Counted from the stretch's first letter, positions 1 to 8,731 are shown. The stretch: 64,000 nucleotides of DNA from Calothrix sp. PCC 7716 (GCF_019977735.1 NZ_AP025018.1:4154001-4218000), one strand, 5' to 3'. Program-made: numbers and translations. Notes: generated by a model not told the origin, from the sequence alone.

Positions 1-1737
1 ACGGTTAAATGCTTCTACTACCAAAACGAAAGGCGCCTTACCAATTTTCGCTATCATTTCTTCATCGACAACGTTTAAAGTCGGTTTGTTGATTAACCCT
101 ACATCTATTCCTTCTTGCTTGAGACGTTCGACTGCATCTAGCGCGCGGTATAAACCATCGCCAAAGCTAACAATATAACCTTGTGTTCCTTCGCGTACTA
201 CTTCATCTTTGCCAGGAACGAATTTATAGCTATCTCCAAACAACTCTTTACCATCGTTACCTTTAATTGTCGGTACTTTAGAACGAGTTGAGAAAATAAA
301 TCGTAGTCCTGGGTCAGAGAATATTGCTTCTACACAAGCTGTCATTTGATTTGTGTCTGCTGGGAAGTATAGATGTGTTGGATGACCATCATCTAAACCG
401 TTGTCGGCAAACATATTATTTAAACCAAAGTGACAGGTGTTATCTGCCATGTCATCGATACCCGCATGAGAAAAGTGACATAACACGTTCGAGTAGTTCA
501 AGCGTGCCATCGTAATTTCGGATATACACATTTCTAAAAATGCCGAGAATGTGGCGAAAATTCCTTGCTTCCCAGCTTCCATACCAAACCCAGCAGCAGC
601 AGAGAAGTTACCACGCTCCATAATACCCGATGGTACAAACACTTCTGGATATGCATCGTGAATTTTCTTCAAACCACATGACCCTTCTAAGTCACTATCG
701 ATAACTTTGACTTTTTCCTTACGTTCTGCTTCGCTCATTCGACTTAATATATTTACCACCGCTTCACCAAAGACGTTACGGTTGGCGCCCCATTTATCGC
801 TAGAACCAAGGAATGTATAAGTTTGTTTGGGTTTTTCGATATTTTTGAGGTATTCGACTGCTGCACTGTGTCCGCGCGCTTCTAAATATTTAATTGCTAA
901 ATCTACAGATATTACATCATGACCATGAGTTGAGCCTTCTAAACCTTCAATTGCCGGACACATTGGACGCTTGTTAATAACAGCTATTGGTCCTGGGGTA
1001 TTTACAGCTTCACACAAACGACGATATAAATCATCTATATCTTCCCCGTCTCCCTCTAATACTTTTATACTATGACCTTCTAGAGTTTTAGCAACACTAA
1101 AGCCAGGTAGATATTTAGATGGGTGTCCAGCTATTGTTACATCATTATCATCAATGATTAATTTTACATTCAAATGTAAAGCGGCAGCTAAACGCGCGGC
1201 TTCAGCATCGTTACCTTCTTGTTGTGAACCATCAGAACCTAGACAGAAAACTGTTTTACCAGGATTTGCCATTGCTACACCGTTGACGTAAGGCCACATG
1301 TGACCCAGGCGCCCAGAACTAAATTTTACACCAGGAGTTAAGCCAAGTTCCGGGTGTCCTGGTAATTTAGAATGTGCTTCGCGATAACGTAGAAGTTGCT
1401 GTTCTGGTAAATCACCATGCAACGCTGACATTAAATATTGAGTACCAACTCTATGTCCAGCCTCATCAAAGAATATGGGCACAAACTGATCAGCGGCGCC
1501 ACGAAAAAATGCATCCAGAATCATTACCTCTGGGACTGTATCGTAGGGTCCACCCGTGTGACCACCCACTCCTCTAGCTGCTCCAGTGGCAGTGAAAAAC
1601 ACTATCGCATCGCGACAAAGTTGAATATTCGCTTTCAGTGCTTCTCTTTGTTCTGCTGTCAGTGTCGTATTTGCCGGATTGAGCGATAAATATTTGTAGG
1701 CGCCAAGATTTATTGGAAATTGAGTTGTTGTAGTCAT
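1..1737 (-). CDS. Transketolase-like thiamine diphosphate enzyme (partial, C-terminus off the left edge)
   Basis: I translated this open frame by hand from the ATG at 1737; it stays open to the window edge, giving about 579 residues. It has the transketolase order: an N-terminal diphosphate-binding half (GSDGSQQEGNDAEAA, then IIDDND, in place of the usual GDG...N motif), then a pyrimidine-binding half (DSDLEGSCG, GIMERGNFSAAAGFGMEAGK, FATFSAFLEM), then the start of the C-terminal domain (VGLINKPTLNVVDEE). The N-terminus (GGHTGGPYDTVPEVMILDAFF, DEAGHR) differs from the housekeeping transketolase, so I take it as a divergent paralogue. Substrates are not certain; transfer of two-carbon ketol units is the family reaction. 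It is divergent from a DeoR-type sugar regulator 123 bp away, which suggests sugar-phosphate control. Confidence 0.85.
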   Translation of the reverse strand, partial: MTTTTQFPINLGAYKYLSLNPANTTLTAEQREALKANIQLCRDAIVFFTATGAARGVGGHTGGPYDTVPEVMILDAFFRGAADQFVPIFFDEAGHRVGTQYLMSALHGDLPEQQLLRYREAHSKLPGHPELGLTPGVKFSSGRLGHMWPYVNGVAMANPGKTVFCLGSDGSQQEGNDAEAARLAAALHLNVKLIIDDNDVTIAGHPSKYLPGFSVAKTLEGHSIKVLEGDGEDIDDLYRRLCEAVNTPGPIAVINKRPMCPAIEGLEGSTHGHDVISVDLAIKYLEARGHSAAVEYLKNIEKPKQTYTFLGSSDKWGANRNVFGEAVVNILSRMSEAERKEKVKVIDSDLEGSCGLKKIHDAYPEVFVPSGIMERGNFSAAAGFGMEAGKQGIFATFSAFLEMCISEITMARLNYSNVLCHFSHAGIDDMADNTCHFGLNNMFADNGLDDGHPTHLYFPADTNQMTACVEAIFSDPGLRFIFSTRSKVPTIKGNDGKELFGDSYKFVPGKDEVVREGTQGYIVSFGDGLYRALDAVERLKQEGIDVGLINKPTLNVVDEEMIAKIGKAPFVLVVEAFNR

Positions 1738-1860
1738 AATTTGTCAACGGGTTGAATAACGCGAAAATGTTTGCTATGAACTTTTTGAGCTTATGCTATG
1801 AGTATAAACTCACAAACGTGCAATTTCAAGAAAAAAAACGCAACTTCCCGAAAATTAATT

Positions 1861-2640
1861 ATGTTGACTGCCGAACGAAGACAATTTATCTTGGAAATTC
1901 TTCGTCGTGACAAAAAGGTGCTTTCTTCCGAACTCAGTGCTGTTCTCAAAGTTTCAGAAGATACGATACGTCGCGATTTAAGAGAATTAGCTGAAACAGG
2001 TTTATTGCAGCGTGTGCATGGAGGCGCCTTATTAAGTTCTCCTGCAACAGCGAGTTATGCCGATAGAATACAGCAGGCGCCAGTAGAAAAGGAAGCAATA
2101 GCACGCGCGGCAGCTTCGTTAGTACGTCCAGGTCAAGTGATTATTTTAGATGGTGGTACAACAACGCTAACTGTAGCGCGGCATTTACCTATAGATTTAC
2201 AAGCCACAGTGATAACAAATAGTCCACCAATTGCTGTAGCTTTGGCAGAACATGCTCATATTGATGTTGTAATGTTGGGTGGACAGCTTTATAAAAAAGC
2301 TTTAGTCAATGTCGGTGCTGCGACTGTTGAAGGATTACAGATGATACGTGCGGATTTATGCATGTTAGGAGTATGTAGTTTGCATCCAGAAATTGGCATT
2401 AGCGTCACTAATTTGAATGAAGCTCATGTCAAACGGGCGATGATAAAGAGTGCTGCGGAAGTAGTCGGATTAGCAACTGCTGCAAAACTCGATACTGCGG
2501 CGCCTTATATAGTTGGGTCAATACATGCTTTAACTTATTTAGTCACGGCGCCTGTTGTACCATTAGAGGTGCTAACTTCCTATAAAGATTTAGGCTTAAC
2601 AATAATCCGTGAAGATTTGTCTTGTAGCACAGGCTTCTAG
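1861..2640 (+). CDS. DeoR/GlpR-family transcriptional regulator
   Basis: A 259-residue DeoR-family regulator. The N-terminus MLTAERRQFILEIL followed by a helix-turn-helix (VLKVSEDTIRRDLRELAETG) and RVHGGAL is the family hallmark. The C-terminal sensor domain has the sugar-phosphate isomerase-like fold motifs (ILDGGTTT, VITNSPPIA, VVMLGGQ, ADLCMLGVCSLH). A longer frame opens at 1798, but the added 21 residues are basic and unlike the family, so I choose the ATG at 1861. These proteins normally repress sugar genes and release DNA on binding a phosphorylated sugar. The divergent transketolase-like gene is the obvious target; autoregulation is an inference. The stop codon lies inside a hairpin repeat. 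Confidence 0.88.
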   Translation: MLTAERRQFILEILRRDKKVLSSELSAVLKVSEDTIRRDLRELAETGLLQRVHGGALLSSPATASYADRIQQAPVEKEAIARAAASLVRPGQVIILDGGTTTLTVARHLPIDLQATVITNSPPIAVALAEHAHIDVVMLGGQLYKKALVNVGAATVEGLQMIRADLCMLGVCSLHPEIGISVTNLNEAHVKRAMIKSAAEVVGLATAAKLDTAAPYIVGSIHALTYLVTAPVVPLEVLTSYKDLGLTIIREDLSCSTGF

Positions 2641-2647
2641 CCTGTGC
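2627..2647 (+). terminator. Hairpin repeat overlapping the DeoR stop codon
   Basis: GCACAGGCT (2627-2635), a 3-nt loop and AGCCTGTGC (2639-2647) form a perfect 9-bp stem. It spans the stop codon of the regulator. No T-tract follows directly, so it may be a weak terminator or one copy of a dispersed palindrome. Confidence 0.5.
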
Positions 2648-2695
2648 AGTGACATAATATTTTTACCACAGAGCCACGCTCGTACACAGAGTAAA

Positions 2696-2956
2696 ATGAT
2701 GAATAGCTTTGATAATAAAAGAAAATGGATTGGTTATGAGGTAATAACAGAAAGAGGTGTACTGTTGGGATGGGTAAAACAAATCAAACTTGATGCGGTT
2801 AGAACCAATCAGGCTACCATTACCATAGCCATTATTCCTATTTATTACCTTCCAGATATACTATCCAGCACCTATGAATTTTCTGGGTCTACGAAACCAC
2901 TACGACCAAGCCCAAAACCCAACGATAGCGCGGAAAACGAAATATCACTAGATTAA
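2696..2956 (+). pseudogene. Truncated PRC-barrel protein (remnant or very short gene)
   Basis: The frame encodes about 86 residues from the ATG at 2696. The segment KWIGYEVITERGVLLGWVKQI resembles the start of a cyanobacterial PRC-barrel domain, where IGYEVITERG followed by LGKV is typical; PRC-barrel proteins bind reaction-centre or RNA partners. The following part (IIPIYYLPDILSSTYEF) still matches the usual IPDQLLSTYEL stretch, but the rest of the barrel is replaced by a Ser/Pro/Asn-rich tail. The family is usually much longer, often with two barrels, so I read this as decayed. The upstream 2660-2695 stretch is a dispersed repeat that recurs near 62011. Confidence 0.45.
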
Positions 2957-3088
2957 TTGAGGTGTTTGATAGACTTGAAATTTTCCGCGACTTTGCTTTA
3001 ATAAAACTTTACAAAGGTCTAAATTGTAGCAGAATTATTAAAAAAACAATTATACTCATAATTAACAACCAGTTCTATAGGTGTATAT

Positions 3089-3829
3089 ATGGATGTAAAA
3101 TTAAATTTCACAGCAGAAGAAAGAAAGAAATTGCTAGAAGAAATGCAACTCCTTGAGCATAAGATTAGTATTTATTCTTGGGGACTACGAGGTTTAAGAA
3201 CTTATGTAAGTGGCGTTTTTACGTTACCACTAACAAATTTTATGCAGACGATTGGTTATAATAAAAAACTTATTAATTTAAAGAAGTCGGACACCGTAAT
3301 TCTTAATATTGGTTGTAGGGATGATATAAATAATGATTACATTAACGCCGAACTATTTCCTTCACTAGGAGAGATGTGGAGAATTGTAAGCGGCAAGCAG
3401 AAAATAAAATATGATTTATTTTTGAATATCTGTAATGAAGATAAAAATCTTTTAGAAGTCGCTGATGGAATTATTTTAAGTCATGTATTAGAACATATAC
3501 CTTTAAATTTAGCACTTGTTGCTTTAAAAAATTGTTTTAAGTATTTAAAAAAGAATGGATGTATACGTATTTGTGTTCCATATTTAGGAAAATACCAACA
3601 TCCGCCAGATACACCTTATGAAAAAGCAAAGAATATGTTAGCTATAAACACTGTAATTTATTGTTATGGTCACAAAGTAATGTATAATGCTGAACTGCTG
3701 AAATTACTAATGGCAGAAGCTGGATTTAGCCAAATTGAAGAAGTTAATTTTGGAGAAGGTTTGCTTAGGGTGTCAGACCTTCCTGAACGTGAATCAGAAT
3801 CAATATATTTGACTGGTGTCAAAATTTGA
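3089..3829 (+). CDS. SAM-dependent methyltransferase-like protein
   Basis: A 246-residue protein with a class I methyltransferase-like core. VILNIGCRDD resembles motif I (the SAM-binding glycine loop), INAEL motif II, and DGIILSHVLEHIPLNLALVALKNCFKYLKKNGCIRICVP is the typical motif IV to VI region with the HVLEH signature. The glycine loop is weak (NIGCRDD rather than GxGxG), so substrate and activity are open. The N-terminal 60 residues are helical. It is followed 7 bp downstream by a membrane protein gene, possibly one transcript. Base composition is very AT-rich compared with neighbours, which may mean recent acquisition. Confidence 0.65.
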   Translation: MDVKLNFTAEERKKLLEEMQLLEHKISIYSWGLRGLRTYVSGVFTLPLTNFMQTIGYNKKLINLKKSDTVILNIGCRDDINNDYINAELFPSLGEMWRIVSGKQKIKYDLFLNICNEDKNLLEVADGIILSHVLEHIPLNLALVALKNCFKYLKKNGCIRICVPYLGKYQHPPDTPYEKAKNMLAINTVIYCYGHKVMYNAELLKLLMAEAGFSQIEEVNFGEGLLRVSDLPERESESIYLTGVKI

Positions 3830-3836
3830 TTTTAGC

Positions 3837-4523
3837 ATGAATAAGTTAACTATCTTATGGGATGGGCGCCTATATTGCCCGTCCATTGCTGCATTCATAA
3901 ATGCCTCTGTCCAAATAGCGACTTTTATTGTCGTAATTTTTATAATTGGAATCCCTGCAATTACGGATGTAAATAAGTTTATCGACTTGGCAACTCACAA
4001 CCCTTTCCCCATACTTATCGAAGATTTATTAAAGTTTCTTTCTGCTGCACTCACCTGCGTGTTGATTTGGGTTTTTTATCAAAATTTGCATTCCTCTCGT
4101 CCAAAATTAATGTTTCTGGCTAATGTCTTTGGCTTTCTCTCTGTTCTATGTTTAGTCACAAATGCAACATTGAGTTTTTATACGATATTACAAGCTGCTT
4201 CTTATACTCAAGCGACAGATGAACTAGGTAATCAACTCAATACTAGTATTGGTGTACTTGGAGTAGGCGCCATTTTTTTTAATGGTGTATGGTATTTACT
4301 GGTGAGTTGGTCTGCACTCAAAAATGAGAAATTACCCAAATTGTTCAGTTATCTTGGATTAGGAATAGGAATTGTTAGTTTGATACCACTGTTAGGAATA
4401 TTTGTTTTAGTTCTGAGCGTGATATGGTCAATTTGGTTGGGTCTATTACTTTTGAAACAAAAGCCTACCGCTATACCAAAACGTTTAAATGCTCGGTTCG
4501 TCTTTGGGTTGCTAGTTCTCTGA
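3837..4523 (+). CDS. Multi-pass membrane protein, DUF4386-like
   Basis: About 228 residues from the ATG at 3837; an upstream in-frame start at 3816 overlaps the previous gene and is less likely. I see six hydrophobic segments: near IATFIVVIFIIGIPAI, LLKFLSAALTCVLIWVF, LMFLANVFGFLSVLCLV, VLGVGAIFFNGVWYLLV, YLGLGIGIVSLIPLL and LGIFVLVLSVIWSIWLG. The layout resembles DUF4386-type inner membrane proteins of unknown function. No catalytic motif is visible. Confidence 0.6.
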   Translation: MNKLTILWDGRLYCPSIAAFINASVQIATFIVVIFIIGIPAITDVNKFIDLATHNPFPILIEDLLKFLSAALTCVLIWVFYQNLHSSRPKLMFLANVFGFLSVLCLVTNATLSFYTILQAASYTQATDELGNQLNTSIGVLGVGAIFFNGVWYLLVSWSALKNEKLPKLFSYLGLGIGIVSLIPLLGIFVLVLSVIWSIWLGLLLLKQKPTAIPKRLNARFVFGLLVL

Positions 4524-4877
4524 TATTTTTTCCAGCCTTATTATAATTTTGTCAGTTATACAAAACCGTGCAGCTAATAGCTAGGAGCGTTGATATACAT
4601 TAGGGCGCCGTCTTTATATAGTGCGGTCGTATCTTAGCAGAATTTGCCCCTAGGAGTGCATAAACCCCTGACACCGGACATAAGTAAGAGTACAAGCTTA
4701 AAACTTATACGAAACAATCATGAAATCGAACTTTAATTTTCCCGTGCGTAGGGACATGAATGTTCATGTCCGCTCGTAAATTTTGAATTTTCGAGGTCAG
4801 TTTGCCAGCCCCGATAAAAACTCCCAAGACCTTAGCTCTTCTCAATACGGAAATTTTGAATAATGTGGAGATAAATT
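4524..4877. other. Intergenic region with a palindromic repeat
   Basis: 354 bp without a convincing gene. It holds an inverted repeat at 4752-4771 (GGACATGAA, TG, TTCATGTCC) within a GTAGGGACATGAATG context that looks like a dispersed cyanobacterial palindrome, and one GGCGCC near 4605. The promoter and ribosome site (GGAG at 4867) of the next gene must lie at the right end. Confidence 0.6.
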
Positions 4878-5411
4878 ATGAAGTTTTTTATGAGTTTTGG
4901 TCTTTGCTTGATTTCTAGTTTTGCAATGCTATGCGATGTTGCGAAGGCAGAACAAATATTATTGTTGAACCTCCAATACAAATCTGATAAAACCACGACT
5001 AAAGAGATTCATTTTTATGGCAATGACATCGATCCCAATTCTGTATCTATTGACGATCGTTTTTCGTTAACGATCGACGGAAAATCAATTCAGCTACCGA
5101 AGCAACTTTATAGACGACTCGATCAGTTAAGACGTAGTTTTAGCTATGACAGCCTTTCAGGAAGTATTCAGCAACCAAAAGAAGAAGAATCAGCTTGTGC
5201 ATTAGGAGGATCGGCTGAGGGAATTATCCTCAAAGCCCGCTATCTCACTTATAATAACCATAGGATTGTGAAGAATGAAATAAAACCTGTATTTGGTCTA
5301 GCTCAAAACTGTCTTTTCACAGATATTTATAAACCAGTTAATTCAAATGCCCAAGAGGATGCTCGAGCGGTATTTGAAATTTTGAATACCCTCAGTTTGC
5401 TAGAAGACTAA
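4878..5411 (+). CDS. Exported protein of unknown function
   Basis: A 177-residue protein with a clear signal peptide: MKFFMSFGLCLISSFAMLC followed by a likely cleavage after DVAKA. A GGAG ribosome site precedes the ATG. The mature part is polar and mixed alpha/beta, with two cysteines (SACALGG and QNCLF) that could form a disulfide in the periplasm. I do not recognise the family. It stands alone between two repeat-rich gaps. Confidence 0.6.
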   Translation: MKFFMSFGLCLISSFAMLCDVAKAEQILLLNLQYKSDKTTTKEIHFYGNDIDPNSVSIDDRFSLTIDGKSIQLPKQLYRRLDQLRRSFSYDSLSGSIQQPKEEESACALGGSAEGIILKARYLTYNNHRIVKNEIKPVFGLAQNCLFTDIYKPVNSNAQEDARAVFEILNTLSLLED

Positions 5412-6109
5412 TTGGGCTAGATATAGCGACAATTACTTAGGCAGTGTAGGATGTTTGGTAACTTATAATACTCGAATATCAAGGGTTATATTGAGGTTGT
5501 CGCGTTCTGTGACAACAAAACGGCGCCGTGAATAAGTGTTCGCCCTGTAGATGTGCGGAATTGTACGTTAGAGGAAGGTAATAATCTCTCAAACTCGGAG
5601 AAAGTTTCCCTTAATCGCGGCATGGAACAGAAGTATATTAGCTTACATCTTGCACATGCCCGCTTATTGAGAATAAGAGAGGTTGTAATGCTTATTCTTA
5701 CGTAGGGTGGGCACTGCTAGCCCTGTCAAGGTGTACCAATACAGTACTAGATAAAAGCCTTATTCTTACGTTGTACCCCCAACTCTGGAATATAAAATTG
5801 AGCGCAAATATTATTTTTTGCTTTCAAATTTTAATCAGTGAAAGGCTAAAACCCTTATAAATGGTTAGTACCCATGCTCACCTTGACAGGGCTAGGTGGG
5901 CACTGCCCACCTTACTCAGATTACTACGACACAAAAATAGCATGAATTTTTTTCGGCTAATTTCCCACAAAGTCAACACTTTAGTTTTAACCCTATGCGG
6001 GTAAGAACGAAGCCAATAATCTACTAAATACTCAGGTGCAAGATGTAAGGGACTTCCATATTAAAAAAATCTCCACAACATGAAGAATTTATTTTTTGGA
6101 AGTCCCTAA
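5412..6109. repeat. Repeat-rich gap with a 179-bp inverted-repeat unit
   Basis: No gene is visible. CTAGCCCTGTCAAGGTG at 5717-5733 is perfectly inverted at 5879-5895, bounding a 179-bp unit; both ends are joined to copies of the GTGGGCACTGC repeat, and at 5894-5910 this forms a full GGTGGGCA/TGCCCACC hairpin. A short sequence CTTATTCTTACG occurs at both 5691 and 5760. A second inverted repeat, AGGGACTTCC (about 6049) with GGAAGTCCCT (about 6098), abuts the hydrolase remnant. GGAAGTCCCTAAG recurs near 38561. Confidence 0.65.
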
Positions 6110-6337
6110 GATACGGGAGATATTAGGGAAAAGAATGGTTTGGGCGTGTATCCTTTAATAAATAACGATGGTAGAGTTATAGGTCATGATGGTCAAAATC
6201 CTGGTTATGTATCTTTGATGGCATATTTACCCGATGCTAAAATTGCAGCAGTTGCTTTAGTTAACGAACGTAATGACTATTTAGCTATCGACCCAAATAA
6301 AATTTTCCAAGGTCGGGTCGTTCCTCCCAAGAAGTGA
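6110..6337 (+). pseudogene. C-terminal remnant of a serine beta-lactamase-like hydrolase
   Basis: Only the last 75 or so residues are present. GLGVYPLINNDGRVIGHDGQ, NPGYVSLMAYLPDAKIA and AVALVNERND match the third active-site region (H-x-G-G-like box, here GHDGQ) and final strands of class C beta-lactamase or D-alanyl-D-alanine carboxypeptidase-like enzymes. The SxxK and YxN motifs are missing, and the frame begins directly at the edge of an inverted repeat. It corresponds to the end of the intact RTX hydrolase at 8987, so it is probably a decayed paralogue. The insertion sequence starts 21 bp after its stop and did not cause the truncation. Confidence 0.7.
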
Positions 6338-6358
6338 GAAACAATATTCTGTTAAGCA

Positions 6359-7820
6359 CAATACCTTCGCCAAAATAAAGAGGGCCTTCTGTAGTAGAGT
6401 TATGTTTACTAGACTACAACTCAAACATATACAGAAAGCCCATGCCAAATATATTAGCACTATTGGAATGCCTACAGCGACATACGACAAGAACAACTTT
6501 GAGACGGTGGGGTCGAATCATACCAGCAATACTAGCTATGAGTGGAAGAATAACTATGCTGGGCATATCACGGTGGTGTGGAAAAGGGGGGAGTTATCGA
6601 ACAATACAACGTTTTTTTGCTTCATCGCTACCTTGGGCAGTGTTGTTTTGGGTATTTTTTAAAGAACATATATTTAGAAGCAAAGAAACATATATACTAG
6701 CTGGTGATGAAGTAGTAATTAGTAAAGCAGGAGAAAAAAGCTACGGAATCGATAGATTTTTCTCATCCTTATATCAAAAACCAATACTCGGTTTATCTTT
6801 TTTTACTTTATCGCTTGTAAGTGTGGAGCAAAGAAGAGCATTTCCTATTAGCATAGAGCAAGTTATAAAGCCTAAAGAAGATAAAGCAAAAAAAATAATA
6901 GAAAAGCCTAAAGCGACTAAAGATGAGTCGAATAAAGAAGCTGTAAAAAAGAAAGGTGGGCGCCCAAAGGGTAGTAAGACAAGGGATAAGAAAGAAGTAA
7001 ATTTAACTCCCGACTTTTTACGTATTCGTCGTCTAGTTCAGGATTTACTTAAAAAAATCAGTAATTTTTTACCATTAACCTACTTAGTACTTGATGGTTA
7101 TTTTGGAAATAATAAAGCTGTAGTAATGGCTCGGCAGCTAGGTTTACACCTAATTTGTAAAATGCGCCATGACTCAGCATTATACATACCTTACGAAAAT
7201 CCAGACCCTACCCGTAAGTCTCGTCGTAAGTACGGGGAGAAAATAAACTATTCATTTATACCAGAGCGTTTTTTAAAAAAATCTAACATTGAAGATGACA
7301 TTCGTACAGATATTTACCAAGCACAACTTCTACACAAGGAGTATTGTCAAGCATTAAATGTCGTCATCATAGTACGAACAGATATTAAAACTTGTCATAG
7401 AACTCATGCTGTGTTATTTTCCACTGACTTAAATTTAAGCTATGACAAGTTAATTGATTATTACAGTCTCAGATTTCAAATTGAGTTCAATTACCGAGAT
7501 GCTAAACAATTTTGGGGGCTAGAAGATTTTATGAATGTTGGAAAAACAGCAGTTACAAACGCTGCTAATCTTGCATTTTTTATGGTTAGTGTTTCACAAG
7601 TTTTGCTTGTTCATTTTCGGAAATTTAATCCGGATTTTAGTGTTACGGACTTGAAGGCACTGTTCCGAGGTTATAAATATGTTGAGGAAACTATAAAACT
7701 CCTTCCCGAAAAACCAGACCCAGTTTTAATGGCAAATATTTTCCACAGAGTTACCAATTTAGGGCGCATACACCCTGCTAGTACTTGCTCCACCAGTTCT
7801 TAAATTTGGCGAAGGTATTG
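6359..7820 (+). mobile_element. Complete IS4-superfamily insertion sequence
   Basis: The element is 1462 bp. Perfect 16-bp terminal inverted repeats CAATACCTTCGCCAAA (6359-6374) and its complement (7805-7820) bound one transposase gene. The 5-bp sequence AAGCA lies directly outside both ends (6354-6358 and 7821-7825), as expected for a target duplication. Intact ends and an open transposase point to recent insertion. The subgroup within IS4 cannot be fixed by eye; the 5-bp duplication would fit an ISH3- or IS4-like group. Confidence 0.9.
6442..7803 (+). CDS. DDE transposase, IS4 superfamily
   Basis: A 453-residue transposase inside the insertion sequence. The first catalytic Asp is probably in LAGDEVVISKAG, the second in LVLDGYFGN, and the Glu lies in YSLRFQIEFNYRDAK, which fits the IS4 signature Y-x2-R-x3-E-x6-K exactly. 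A Lys-rich linker between the first and second Asp (roughly residues 140-190: PKEDKAKK, KKKGGRPKGS) is an insertion typical of some subgroups. The N-terminus (LRRWGRIIPAIL, SYRTIQRFF) is the DNA-binding part. The frame is uninterrupted, so the protein may be active. Confidence 0.9.
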   Translation: MPNILALLECLQRHTTRTTLRRWGRIIPAILAMSGRITMLGISRWCGKGGSYRTIQRFFASSLPWAVLFWVFFKEHIFRSKETYILAGDEVVISKAGEKSYGIDRFFSSLYQKPILGLSFFTLSLVSVEQRRAFPISIEQVIKPKEDKAKKIIEKPKATKDESNKEAVKKKGGRPKGSKTRDKKEVNLTPDFLRIRRLVQDLLKKISNFLPLTYLVLDGYFGNNKAVVMARQLGLHLICKMRHDSALYIPYENPDPTRKSRRKYGEKINYSFIPERFLKKSNIEDDIRTDIYQAQLLHKEYCQALNVVIIVRTDIKTCHRTHAVLFSTDLNLSYDKLIDYYSLRFQIEFNYRDAKQFWGLEDFMNVGKTAVTNAANLAFFMVSVSQVLLVHFRKFNPDFSVTDLKALFRGYKYVEETIKLLPEKPDPVLMANIFHRVTNLGRIHPASTCSTSS

Positions 7821-7865
7821 AAGCAGTATCAAAATTTTGCTCAAAGAAGGAAAAGGAGAGTGGAG

Positions 7866-8396
7866 ATGAAAAAAGTCGCAGTGTTTGGCAATGCAGGAGG
7901 TGGTAAATCTACTCTAAGTAAAAGATTATCGGAAATTTCAGGTTTGCCACTTTATATCTTAGATAAAATTCAATTTAAACCAGGTGGTATTGAGGTTCCA
8001 CAGGAAGAGTACAAGTGCATCCATCAGAAAATATTAGATGAAGACCAATGGATTATTGACGGATTTGGTTGCATGGAAACTCTATGGGTAAGATTGGATA
8101 AAGCCGATAGTTTGGTTTATGTCGATTTACCGATATATATACATTTTTGGTGGGTAACGAAACGATTTGTTACAGGTTACTTCAAATCGCCAGAAGGCTG
8201 GCCAGAAAATAGTTCAATATTGGAAAGTTCACTTAATAGCTACCGCGCGCTTTGGCTATGTGAAAGATATCTGGCGCCAAAATATCGTGAGTATATCAAG
8301 CAAGCAGAAAGCACCAAAACTGTTTATCACATCAGAACAACCAAACAGATTTCGCAATTTCTCTTCACAATGTCTACGATGCAGCCGATGAATTAA
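7866..8396 (+). CDS. P-loop nucleotide kinase-like protein (adenylate-kinase/FlaR-like)
   Basis: About 176 residues from the ATG at 7866, preceded by AAGGAGAG; the longer frame from 7785 would start inside the insertion sequence. The N-terminus VAVFGNAGGGKSTLSKRL is a Walker A loop directly on the first strand, followed by LYILDKIQF, DQWIIDGFG and DSLVYVDLP (Walker B-like). This layout is that of small kinases annotated as adenylate kinase or topology-modulation protein FlaR. The phosphate acceptor is unknown. Its promoter may have been changed by the insertion sequence just upstream. Confidence 0.75.
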   Translation: MKKVAVFGNAGGGKSTLSKRLSEISGLPLYILDKIQFKPGGIEVPQEEYKCIHQKILDEDQWIIDGFGCMETLWVRLDKADSLVYVDLPIYIHFWWVTKRFVTGYFKSPEGWPENSSILESSLNSYRALWLCERYLAPKYREYIKQAESTKTVYHIRTTKQISQFLFTMSTMQPMN

Positions 8397-8434
8397 CCAG
8401 CAGGCTCAATATTCAATTCTTTGAATTCTTTAGG

Positions 8435-8731
8435 TCAGTTTGACGGGTCTTTGCGTAAGTAGTAGCGCCGACGACGTTGTTCGACAGTCAAAACATCACG
8501 AATAGCTAAATAGCGGTCGAATTCTAATTCAGAAATTTTCTTCTGTAACTTGCTCACCTGACTTTGTTGCTTACTAATTTCGGCGGATTTTGCATCTCCT
8601 TCTAACATTTTTGTTAAAGTTTGGCTCCGAAGCTTTAATTCTGGAGATAATTTTTCCAAGTCAACTTCATATTGCTGCTGAATTGTTTGAATTTTCTCAG
8701 TTTGTTCGGAATTTAAGTTTAGCTTTTGCAA
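8435..8731 (-). CDS. Spy/CpxP-like helical protein, probably 5'-truncated
   Basis: A 98-residue frame from a TTG at 8731. NLNSEQTEKIQTIQQQYEVDLEKL and LTVEQRRRRYYL resemble the LTxxQ motifs of Spy/CpxP periplasmic chaperones, and the whole is heptad-rich helix. Such proteins need a signal peptide, but the frame can only be extended to 8809 (a stop codon follows at 8810-8812), adding KTLAELEARGDSVEKLF without any hydrophobic segment or ATG. So it is either a decayed gene that lost its 5' end or a cytoplasmic relative. The first is more likely. Confidence 0.5.
   Translation of the reverse strand: MQKLNLNSEQTEKIQTIQQQYEVDLEKLSPELKLRSQTLTKMLEGDAKSAEISKQQSQVSKLQKKISELEFDRYLAIRDVLTVEQRRRRYYLRKDPSN

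Noticed and set aside
324-1689. Several short plus-strand frames
   Set aside because: They lie within the minus-strand transketolase-like gene, which has clear family motifs throughout.
2962-3156. 64-codon plus-strand frame before the methyltransferase
   Set aside because: It overlaps the better-supported methyltransferase start and is a run of Ile, Lys and Asn typical of AT-rich intergenic DNA.
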